A stretch of DNA of 64,000 nt from Mycolicibacterium vinylchloridicum (GTDB lineage Bacteria; Actinomycetota; Actinomycetes; Mycobacteriales; Mycobacteriaceae): the NCBI RefSeq assembly GCF_013404075.1, contig NZ_JACBJQ010000028.1, forward strand, positions 21,265 to 85,264. The letters are read 5' to 3'. Numbering within the stretch: the first letter of the stretch is position 1; the number at the start of each line of letters is the position of its first letter. The translations under genes were made by a program, and so were the position numbers. Positions 25,670-32,365 of this stretch are shown here, in pieces. The notes beneath the pieces were generated by a model. The model ran no database searches and was not told the DNA's origin. It worked only from the letters and a program-made list of their open reading frames with translations.

Positions 25670-26296
25670 GTGATCGCATCCCGTTCAGTCGCCTCGATTG
25701 TTTCTGTTGTAGCCCTTGCCGTTGGCACTGCGGTCACGTCGTGTAGCGCAAGTGAGACCCACGAGCCGCCGGCCGTGGATTACGCGGTCTATGCCGAGTA
25801 CTCACTGACGAGCAAGCCGATGGTCGCAGGGTGGAACACACGGGCGTTCAACAAACGCGAAGTCGAGGAAGGCAAGAACATCAGCCTCGATGACCAGACC
25901 GGCGTGGTGACCCTCAAGCCTGGTCGGTATCGCGTCACGGCCATGTCACTCGTCAACTATGCCGATCCGGCGAATCCGACCGTCATCCCGACAGTGTCGG
26001 CTCCGCCGGCGGGCTATGCGCGCCTTCGGTATCTCAACGACGCGCTGCCGCCCGACACCGTCCCGACCGCTGACGTGATCAATGCCAGCAACGCCAAGGC
26101 GCTGTCGGTGGGCACGGGAAGCGACGCCAATGCGCTCCCCAGCTTCATGGATACCTTTCTCACAGTCACCGACGAAGCCAAACTCGTTGTCGAACACCAG
26201 GTCGGCGAAGATGTCAAGGGCCTCTACTTGCAGGTCAACGAGAACAACTCGGTGTGGCACATCAACGCGCGCATCACAATTCAGCGCATCTCCTGA
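25670..26296 (+). CDS. Putative lipoprotein with beta-rich mature domain
   Basis: A 208-residue protein from a GTG start, because no ATG is in frame upstream. The signal VASIVSVVALAVGTAVTSCSAS ends in a lipobox-like T-S-C, so Cys25 may be lipidated. The mature domain is beta-rich (DYAVYAEYSL, GVVTLKPGRYRVTAMSLVNY, TFLTVTDEAKLVVEHQV, GLYLQVNENNSVWHINARITIQRI). The spacing of the GVVTLKPGRYRVTAMS and INARITIQRI strands recalls C1q/TNF-like jelly-roll proteins, but this is only an impression. No enzyme motif. Lies between the cutinase and the repeat protein genes. Confidence 0.68.
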   Translation: MIASRSVASIVSVVALAVGTAVTSCSASETHEPPAVDYAVYAEYSLTSKPMVAGWNTRAFNKREVEEGKNISLDDQTGVVTLKPGRYRVTAMSLVNYADPANPTVIPTVSAPPAGYARLRYLNDALPPDTVPTADVINASNAKALSVGTGSDANALPSFMDTFLTVTDEAKLVVEHQVGEDVKGLYLQVNENNSVWHINARITIQRIS

Positions 26297-26375
26297 CGCT
26301 GGCCTGCGGCTCGGGCACCGCGCGAAATCGACGGTAAGCGTTTGGCGGCCCGCCGAATGGGGCAGGCTCATCTGC

Positions 26376-26687
26376 ATGAGGAAGCTAATCCGTCGCTCAA
26401 CAATCCTGACGGCCGCCTTCGCGCCGATCGCCGCCCTGTCGCTGGTGGCTCCAGCACCCGGTTCAGCGGACCCACTCAACTGCCAGAACGGGGAGTGGTG
26501 GGATCCGGTCGCCAACGTCTGCCAGCCGCCGGTGGCGCCCGTCCCGTTGAATTGCCAGAACGGCGAGTGGTGGGACCCGGCCGCCAACGTCTGCAGGCCG
26601 CCGGTCTCGCCGGTACCGCTCAATTGCGACCCCGGACAGTATTGGAACCCGATCACCAATGTCTGCCGGCCGCTTGGTCAGTACTAG
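26376..26687 (+). CDS. Exported protein of three tandem Cys/Trp repeats
   Basis: A 103-residue protein with a signal peptide (basic RKLIRRS, hydrophobic TILTAAFAPIAALSLVA, APGSADP). The mature part is three near-identical units of about 23-24 residues, each built as LNC-x2-G-x2-W(W)-(D/N)P-(V/I)-(A/T)NVC-x-P, with the first two almost the same. Each unit has two Cys, likely one disulfide, and one or two Trp. The pattern recalls small chitin- or peptidoglycan-binding peritrophin-like modules, but no family match is confirmed. Its 3' end overlaps the start of the next gene by 29 bases. Confidence 0.72.
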   Translation: MRKLIRRSTILTAAFAPIAALSLVAPAPGSADPLNCQNGEWWDPVANVCQPPVAPVPLNCQNGEWWDPAANVCRPPVSPVPLNCDPGQYWNPITNVCRPLGQY

Positions 26688-27243
26688 GGCCGGGATTGCG
26701 GTCTGCGCGGCCGCCGGCGTGGTGGCCGCGAGTGTGATCTGGCCACTCGCCTCGGTGCACGTACGAGCCGGGTCGCCGATGCGGATCGGCGTCGGGAAGC
26801 CCAGGCAGGATCCAAACTTCCCGACTGTCGACCCGGTATCTGGCACGCCGGACGCATGGATTTCGGTGGTATGTGCACCGCGTCTCCGTCAGGAGCATAT
26901 CGGAGGTGACCGATTACCGGCGGCGGGGACCGTATTGCTTTCACCCAATACGACATTCGACGTACCTCGAGCGACCTACAGCGCAGTATGCCTGGCAACC
27001 GATGATTCGGCTTCCGACCCGGTTCTCTTGGCGGCTCAGTACCTCGACGAAGATTCGATGCAGCTCGATCTCGCCGACAATGGCATCGAGTGGTACTGCT
27101 TCGCGGGGCATCAGGGGCGGCTCGTGGTGATTGCCACGCGCGCCGATGAGCGCGAGGCGGGACCGAATGGCTTCACCGTCTCACCGGTTCTGCGGCCGCT
27201 GACCTCGTACGGATTCAATGTCTACAGCGACCCGGGGTTGTAG
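26659..27243 (+). CDS. Exported or membrane-anchored protein, unknown function
   Basis: A 194-residue protein whose ATG at 26659 lies inside the end of the repeat protein gene (29-base overlap, different frame). Residues about 10-32 are hydrophobic (AGIAVCAAAGVVAASVIWPLA), a signal or anchor. The mature part has three Cys (VVCAPR, AVCLATD, YCFAGH) and looks beta-rich (TYSAVCLATDD, GRLVVIATRAD, PVLRPLTSYGFNVY). I do not recognise it. A later start cannot be excluded; the overlap suggests co-expression with the repeat protein. Confidence 0.62.
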   Translation: MSAGRLVSTRAGIAVCAAAGVVAASVIWPLASVHVRAGSPMRIGVGKPRQDPNFPTVDPVSGTPDAWISVVCAPRLRQEHIGGDRLPAAGTVLLSPNTTFDVPRATYSAVCLATDDSASDPVLLAAQYLDEDSMQLDLADNGIEWYCFAGHQGRLVVIATRADEREAGPNGFTVSPVLRPLTSYGFNVYSDPGL

Positions 27244-27329
27244 CAAGAGCTCGGAAAAGCGTTGGACTTGAGCCCGTTCCCGTTGATAGCGTGCGCGAGA
27301 CCGTGACTTCACACGAGGAGGTGAGACCC

Positions 27330-27389
27330 ATGAACGCAGTAGCCAGGTGGGTGCTCCCACTCGTGTTCGCGGTCGGCCATCAGGCGTAG
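27330..27389 (+). CDS. Possible 19-residue leader peptide
   Basis: A short open frame MNAVARWVLPLVFAVGHQA, preceded by an excellent ribosome binding site, GAGGAGGTGAG, ending five bases before its ATG. The stop at 27387-27389 is followed after eight bases by a hairpin and then the hydrolase gene. The peptide is hydrophobic in its centre and has no run of one amino acid codon, so classical amino-acid attenuation is not indicated. It could be a translated leader that controls or couples expression of the hydrolase gene, or a tiny membrane peptide. Confidence 0.45.
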   Translation: MNAVARWVLPLVFAVGHQA

Positions 27390-27397
27390 GTGTCACC

Positions 27398-27422
27398 GGG
27401 AGCGCCCGAAACAGGCACTCCC
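27398..27422 (+). promoter_or_regulatory. Hairpin in leader of hydrolase gene
   Basis: GGGAG-C-GCC (27398-27406) can pair with GGC-A-CTCCC (27414-27422) with one C-A mismatch, around a seven-base loop. It lies between the stop of the 19-residue leader frame and the ribosome binding region of the hydrolase gene at 27436. An attenuation or translation-control role is possible but not shown. Confidence 0.4.
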
Positions 27423-27435
27423 GAAAGGCAACACC

Positions 27436-28185
27436 ATGCAATTCACTTCTGAGACAACGTCGCACGGCGTCGTCGAACGTCATTTCAATCTCGGCGAGAT
27501 CACCGGCGTGCTCTGGTCGCCCACGTCCGGCACAGCCGGCTCGCCGCTACTGCTCATGGGCCATAGTGGCGGCATGCACAAAAGGGCACCGGGGCTGGTG
27601 GCGAGTGCACTCCACGGCGTGGCCACCTATGGGTTCACCGTCGCCGCCATCGATGCGCCCGGGCACGGTGACCGGCCGCGAAATCGTGAAGATCAGCGGT
27701 GGGCTGACGCGATCCATCGGGCCCGGGCAGCGGGGGAGCCGATCGCCGAGATCGTCATCGATTACAGCTGGTCGCTCGCGCAGCGCGCGGTACCGGAATG
27801 GCAGCGAACTCTCGACGCCCTGCAGGCGTTGCCCGATATCGGCCTCGGACCGGTCGGCTACGGCGGCATGACGCTAGGTGTGGTGACCGGTGTGCTGTTG
27901 GCGGCCGCCGAACCCCGCATCAGAGCCGCGAGCTTCGGTGCGGCGTTCGTCGATGACGCGCTGATTGAGGCGGCCGGGCGGGTCACCATCCCGATCGAGT
28001 ACCGGATCCCCTGGGACGATGAAGAATTCAACCGCGACTGCGCCGTCGCGCTGTTCACCGCTTTCGCGTCGACGGAGAAGTCGTTGCACGCGCGATCGGG
28101 CGGGCACTATCCCGTACCCGACGATGAGCGCGACAGCTCGGCTCGGTTTTTCGCACGCAACGTCGGGCGACTCGGGGCGAACTAG
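27436..28185 (+). CDS. Alpha/beta hydrolase with Thr at the nucleophile position
   Basis: A 249-residue protein of dienelactone-hydrolase/YqiA-like type: LLLMGHSGGMHKR (oxyanion region near 39-50), AAIDAPGHGDRP, the nucleophile elbow region LGPVGYGGMTLGVV, and SGGHYPVPDDE with a probable catalytic His. Relatives have G-x-S-x-G at the elbow; here the aligned sequence is G144-M-T146-L-G148, so Thr replaces Ser. The enzyme may be altered, slow or non-catalytic. It follows a 19-residue leader frame and a hairpin, with 12 bases between its stop and the next gene. Confidence 0.82.
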   Translation: MQFTSETTSHGVVERHFNLGEITGVLWSPTSGTAGSPLLLMGHSGGMHKRAPGLVASALHGVATYGFTVAAIDAPGHGDRPRNREDQRWADAIHRARAAGEPIAEIVIDYSWSLAQRAVPEWQRTLDALQALPDIGLGPVGYGGMTLGVVTGVLLAAAEPRIRAASFGAAFVDDALIEAAGRVTIPIEYRIPWDDEEFNRDCAVALFTAFASTEKSLHARSGGHYPVPDDERDSSARFFARNVGRLGAN

Positions 28186-28196
28186 AATCGGACAGC

Positions 28197-28706
28197 ATGG
28201 TTGACGAGCCTGGGGCCCGTGAGATCGCCGAAGGGAAATTCGACGGCAAGGACGTGCTGCTCGGTCCCGCCCAAGAGCTGAACGACGGATGGTTCTTCCC
28301 GTGCGTGGCGAAACGAACCGACTTCGTCGCCGGTGTCATCGTGAACAAGAAAACCGGGCAGCCCCTGCGGATCTTGACCGACTCCGCGCTGGACCGCGAC
28401 CCGGCCTTGTACGACCGCGGCTACCACTTCCACATGTACGACCTGGTGGTTCTGACCGTAACGAGCGTGGAAGAGACCGTGCGAGTGCTGCATGCCCTCA
28501 ATGAAGTCACCGAGGACAAGTACTACAAGAACGATCGGGTTTACCGTGTCGGGCGCGCCCTCACCGAAGCCGAAGTACGAGAACGCATCTCGAATCTCCC
28601 GTGCGTCTTCAGCGGCAGATTCGAGCTCCATGTCGACACGCTCGAGCAGGCTCGCGAAGCCGGCTGGTTCTCGTTCAAGACCTTCGAGTATCGCGGCAAG
28701 AAGTGA
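28197..28706 (+). CDS. Hypothetical protein, unknown function
   Basis: A 169-residue soluble protein. The opening section WFFPCVAKRTDFVAGVIVNKKTGQPLRI, with an aromatic patch, a charged stretch and an I-V-N-K-x-T-G-Q sequence, loosely recalls the YrhB/Imm35-type fold, in which a short protein has a beta-hairpin ending K-TG-v-h-l; I cannot confirm it. The middle (YHFHMYDLVVLTVTSVEETVRVLHALNE) is helical. It follows the alpha/beta hydrolase after 11 bases on the same strand and is probably co-transcribed. No toxin partner is evident nearby. Confidence 0.6.
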   Translation: MVDEPGAREIAEGKFDGKDVLLGPAQELNDGWFFPCVAKRTDFVAGVIVNKKTGQPLRILTDSALDRDPALYDRGYHFHMYDLVVLTVTSVEETVRVLHALNEVTEDKYYKNDRVYRVGRALTEAEVRERISNLPCVFSGRFELHVDTLEQAREAGWFSFKTFEYRGKK

Positions 28707-28713
28707 GCCACGC

Positions 28714-28732
28714 TGGCATGACCGCCATGCCA
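28714..28732. terminator. Bidirectional hairpin between convergent genes
   Basis: TGGCATG (28714-28720) pairs with CATGCCA (28726-28732) around ACCGC. It lies between the stop codons of the plus-strand hypothetical gene (28706) and the minus-strand SRPBCC gene (28751), where a shared terminator would be expected. Confidence 0.5.
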
Positions 28733-28750
28733 CAACTCACCGGCCGCGCC

Positions 28751-29239
28751 TCATGGATCAACCCGGACGCCGCCGTAGGCGGTGCCCTCGGGCAGCAGGT
28801 GCTGCCGCACGAGCCTGTGCCACCGCCGTTGGCGGTACCGGAAGATGACGTTGGCCACGGCCACGGCCAGGGCGGTCGCGCGTCCCGCGTCGATGTCGAC
28901 GGTGTCGCTGTAGCGACAGGTCCTGTCGTCGATCGCTTCGACGTGCAGGGTGTGATTCCAGGCTTTGAGCAGTCCGCCGCGCTCGTGCGTCCGCACCGTG
29001 TGCGTGGCCGCGTCGACGTCGAGGACTTCGATCGTGTGCCGATAGGCGGGAACGATGTGCAGGACGAAGAGCCACCCGGTTCCGCTTTCACCCGCACGGA
29101 ACGGCTCGACCCGTCCGGCGAGTGCGGGCATTGTGAACAGGCCCTTGCACAGGTAGAGGAACGTCGCGGGAGAGAGCATCGCCGGCCACACCCGCTCGGC
29201 GTTGGTGGGCAGGACCGTGTGATGGTGGATGGTGCGCAT
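28751..29239 (-). CDS. SRPBCC-type (START-like) lipid/ligand-binding protein
   Basis: About 162 residues from the ATG on the complement of 29237-29239, nine bases after AAGGAG; an in-frame GTG three codons upstream is less well placed. The sequence has the polyketide cyclase/START layout: TVLPTNAERVWPAMLSPATFLYL, VRTHERGGLLKAWNHTLHVEAI, CRYSDTVDIDAGRATALAVAVANVIFRYRQRR. Proteins of this fold bind hydrophobic ligands in the cytoplasm. It lies next to an IdeR-like box and opposite a TetR gene, so iron or TetR control is possible. Function unknown. Confidence 0.72.
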   Translation of the reverse strand: MRTIHHHTVLPTNAERVWPAMLSPATFLYLCKGLFTMPALAGRVEPFRAGESGTGWLFVLHIVPAYRHTIEVLDVDAATHTVRTHERGGLLKAWNHTLHVEAIDDRTCRYSDTVDIDAGRATALAVAVANVIFRYRQRRWHRLVRQHLLPEGTAYGGVRVDP

Positions 29240-29261
29240 TTCCGGCACTCCTTCGCGCGAG

Positions 29262-29280
29262 TTAGGTTACCCTAAGCCTG
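29262..29280. promoter_or_regulatory. IdeR (iron box)-like operator
   Basis: The 19-base sequence TTAGGTTACCCTAAGCCTG matches the mycobacterial IdeR consensus TTAGGTTAGGCTAACCTAA at about 13 of 19 positions, with TTAGGTTA and CTAA intact. It lies in the 163 bases between the divergent SRPBCC and TetR genes. IdeR uses iron to repress or activate such promoters. It could instead be a TetR operator: TTAGG and CCTAA form an inverted repeat. Confidence 0.5.
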
Positions 29281-29327
29281 CCAGTGCCCGGACCGGCTGA
29301 CTACTCGCTTTTCAGGGGAGGACGACG

Positions 29328-29945
29328 ATCGCCCCCTCCGACCGCTTCCGACAGCGCAAGCAGCCGAAACAACTCAGGTCCGCCGAGACCCGGCAACGCA
29401 TCGTGGATGCGGCTGCTCAGATTTTCGCCGAATACGGCTACGCCGCGGGAACCACCAACCGCATCGCCGAGCGCGCCGGCATGTCGATCGGCTCCGTGTA
29501 CCAGTACTTCCCCAACAAGGACGCAGTGCTGCGGGCCTTGATGCAGGCGCACGCCGACGCCGGGGCGCGATTGATCGCCGAGCGGACCTCCAACGGACTG
29601 CCTCCGGCGCTGGATGACGCCCTGCGGGTGTTCGTCCGCGCGACGATCGACAATCACCGCGACGATCCACGGCTTCATCGCGTGCTGTTCGAGGAAGCGC
29701 CGCGCGCACCGGAGTTCCTGGCCTACATCCACGACATGGAGCGGCAAGCCGTCGAGGCCGCCGCAGTCCTACTCGACGCGTATCCGAGCACTCGGGCCAG
29801 TCGCCTCACCGCTCCTGTCGTGGTGACAACCATCGAGTCGCTCGTGCACCGGCTCGTGACGACGCAATTACCGGTCGATCTCGATGAACTCGAAAATGAA
29901 ATCGTGCTCCTTCTCGGGCGATATCTACGAGACGCCGACCAATAG
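29328..29945 (+). CDS. TetR-family transcriptional regulator with apparent ATC start
   Basis: The frame runs from a stop at 29298-29300 to 29945. No ATG, GTG or TTG lies in it before a GTG at 29403, but the family homology begins before that: SAETRQRIVDAAAQIFAEYG, RIAERAGMSIGSVYQYFPNKDAVL is the helix-turn-helix. The ATC at 29328 is preceded by GGGGAGG at an ideal distance, so I take it as the start (about 205 residues); a sequencing change at that codon is an alternative. The C-terminal region is the usual ligand-binding helical part (FVRATIDNHRDDPRLHRVLF). The SRPBCC gene is divergent and the IdeR-like box lies between. Confidence 0.8.
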   Translation: MAPSDRFRQRKQPKQLRSAETRQRIVDAAAQIFAEYGYAAGTTNRIAERAGMSIGSVYQYFPNKDAVLRALMQAHADAGARLIAERTSNGLPPALDDALRVFVRATIDNHRDDPRLHRVLFEEAPRAPEFLAYIHDMERQAVEAAAVLLDAYPSTRASRLTAPVVVTTIESLVHRLVTTQLPVDLDELENEIVLLLGRYLRDADQ

Positions 29946-30082
29946 TCGTTGCACCGCAGGCACTTTCGTACTCGTCCAGCACCGCGCCGATGGGCGGCGC
30001 ATTTAGTTGGGTGATAACGGTCCAGCGAGCAAACTCTTCTGCCAGGATATGGACGTCAACGCCGCGGGCTGGAGGGGACGCG

Positions 30083-32365
30083 TTGCCGTTTGCGAGCCGC
30101 CGCCTGCGTAGCGGATTATCTGCCGCCGTTGTCGCCGCGGCAGGGTTCAACGCGCTCGGTCTGTGGCCAGTGGCGACGGCGCAACGCGTTCAGTTCGTCA
30201 TCGAAGCAGTCCTGTGTGTGACCGCGTTGGTTGTCGGGTTGGTGGTGGTGCGCCGGGTGACCGGCCTGTCGCGCTGGTGGAGAGTCACCCTGCTCGCGGC
30301 GATCGCCGTGTACCTGGCCGCTGAGTACCTCTCCCGGTTGGGCCACGCTCCAGACCTCAGCCCGACCGCGCCGGCAGCGGCCGTTGCCGGCTACTTTGTC
30401 GCCGGCCTGTTGTTCGCCTCATCGATGGTGCTTCTGGTCCGAGCCGGCCACAACGACGACAGCACAAGATCGGTACGGACATGGCCGGGGGTCATCACCA
30501 CCGTCCTCGACGGTCTACTGGCGGCGCTGGCGTTCTCCCACCTGGTGTACGTCGCCAGGTTGGGTGCCATGGACGGCGCGGCGCTGCCCCGGTCGACCAA
30601 CTCCGTCGTCGTGTTCGGCATCGCCGCGGTCGAGCTCGTCACGGTCGTGGGCGCAGTCCTGCTTGCGATGTGGTATCCGCCATACCGGCCGGGCCGGACG
30701 AACTACATGCTGCTCGCGGGCTCGGTGATCACGCTGACATCCGCCGACCGGTTGCTCGCCTATTTCCGCAGCGTCGCAGTAACGGGAACGGAATTGTGGA
30801 TCGGCGTCGGATTCGTCATCGCTCCGCTGCTGATCACGTTGAGCCTGCTCGAATATCCGCCGCGACCGCGGCCGCCCCGCGATGAGACGGAAGAGCCGAC
30901 CAACTGGGCACAGCTGACCCTGCCCTATGTGGGTTTCATGGGCAGCACCGCTCTGCTGACGTTCCATGTACTCATCGGAGCCAGGGTCGACCCGGTCTTC
31001 ATCAGCACCTACCTTGCGATGGCGTTGCTTGTCGCAACGCGCTATGTGGTCGCGATGCGGGTGCAGCGGATGTTGACCAAACAGCTCCTCGACGCCAAGC
31101 GCCGGCTGGCCCATCAGGCGCACCACGACGCCTTGACCGGCCTGCCCAATCGATTGTTGTTGGCGCAACGGCTCGACGAGGCAATACGCGACGGGCCATT
31201 CGTCTTGATCTTCGTCGACATCGACGACTTCAAAGTGGTCAACGACAGATTCGGGCACGCCGCCGGCGACGAGCTGCTGTGCGCGATCAGCGCACGCCTG
31301 CAGAATTGTCTCGGTCCGGGGGACACGCTGGCGCGCATCGGCGGAGACGAGTTCGCGATCCTTATCGCCGGGGCGGTCGGGCCGCCCGAGATCGTGGCGG
31401 ACCAGCTGCGGGTGGCGCTGCGGAGCCCGTTCTCGGTGCACGGTACTTCGGTACGGGTGCGAGCCAGCATGGGCCTGGTCAGTCCCGGATCTGATGGTGT
31501 GCCAGCAACATCCGACGATCTACTGCGGCAAGCCGACAACTCGATGTACACCGGAAAGCGGCTGGGCAAGGACACCGCAGTGGTGTATCGGCCGCCGTTC
31601 AGTGTGTCGGAGGATTTTCCGACTGCCCTTCGGCAAGCGAATGGCGATGCTCCACCAGGGTTCCAGCTCAAGTATCAGCCGATAGTCGCTCTGCCACATG
31701 GCAATCCGATCGCCGTTGAGGCACTTGCCCGGTGGACGGCACCCAGCGGAATACAGATCCCTCCGCAGACCTTCGTATCGCAGGCCGAAGCCAACGGGAT
31801 GGGGGCCCAACTCGACGCCCTGGTCCTCGATCAAGCCTGCGCGCAGATCAAAGCGGCCGGCCTGGATCTCGACGTCCACATCAACATCGGCGCGGCGCGG
31901 CTCGGCAGCGTGGAGTTCGAGCATGTCGTGAGCCGCACGCTCGCGCGGCATCTGCTACCTCCACACCGGCTCGTCCTGGAGATCACCGAGACAGTGCCGA
32001 TCGTCGATCTCGCCGAGGGAGCCGCCGCCATCAGGCGGTTCAACGCACTCGGCGTGCGGGTTGCCCTCGACGATTTCGGCGCGGGGTACAACTCGCTGAC
32101 GTACCTGCACGAGCTGCCCGTTCAGATCGTGAAGCTCGATCGCGGGCTCGCTATGGGCGTCGAGCCGGAACGAAACCTGTTGCTGTACCGCTCGGTCACC
32201 GGTCTCTGTGAGGCATTGGGCCTCAACGTGATTGCTGAGGGAATCGAAACCGCCGACCAGGCGGAGACGATCTATATGGCCGGATGCGGACTGGCACAGG
32301 GTCACCTCTTCGGGCCGGCATCCACGCTCGCCGACATCGCGGACGCGGCTGTCAAACCTTATTGA
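30083..32365 (+). CDS. Membrane-bound GGDEF-EAL cyclic-di-GMP enzyme
   Basis: About 760 residues from a TTG start, chosen because GGAGGGG lies six bases upstream; the frame is open 31 codons earlier. Eight or so hydrophobic segments fill the first 300 residues. The GGDEF diguanylate cyclase domain has GGDEF at residues 420-424 (ARIGGDEFAIL) with VDIDDFKVVNDRFGH before it. The EAL phosphodiesterase domain has EAL at 546-548, DDFGAGYNSLTYL and VKLDRG. All key residues of both domains look intact, so it may make or break c-di-GMP. Its last seven bases overlap the convergent NADH dehydrogenase gene. Confidence 0.93.
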   Translation: MPFASRRLRSGLSAAVVAAAGFNALGLWPVATAQRVQFVIEAVLCVTALVVGLVVVRRVTGLSRWWRVTLLAAIAVYLAAEYLSRLGHAPDLSPTAPAAAVAGYFVAGLLFASSMVLLVRAGHNDDSTRSVRTWPGVITTVLDGLLAALAFSHLVYVARLGAMDGAALPRSTNSVVVFGIAAVELVTVVGAVLLAMWYPPYRPGRTNYMLLAGSVITLTSADRLLAYFRSVAVTGTELWIGVGFVIAPLLITLSLLEYPPRPRPPRDETEEPTNWAQLTLPYVGFMGSTALLTFHVLIGARVDPVFISTYLAMALLVATRYVVAMRVQRMLTKQLLDAKRRLAHQAHHDALTGLPNRLLLAQRLDEAIRDGPFVLIFVDIDDFKVVNDRFGHAAGDELLCAISARLQNCLGPGDTLARIGGDEFAILIAGAVGPPEIVADQLRVALRSPFSVHGTSVRVRASMGLVSPGSDGVPATSDDLLRQADNSMYTGKRLGKDTAVVYRPPFSVSEDFPTALRQANGDAPPGFQLKYQPIVALPHGNPIAVEALARWTAPSGIQIPPQTFVSQAEANGMGAQLDALVLDQACAQIKAAGLDLDVHINIGAARLGSVEFEHVVSRTLARHLLPPHRLVLEITETVPIVDLAEGAAAIRRFNALGVRVALDDFGAGYNSLTYLHELPVQIVKLDRGLAMGVEPERNLLLYRSVTGLCEALGLNVIAEGIETADQAETIYMAGCGLAQGHLFGPASTLADIADAAVKPY

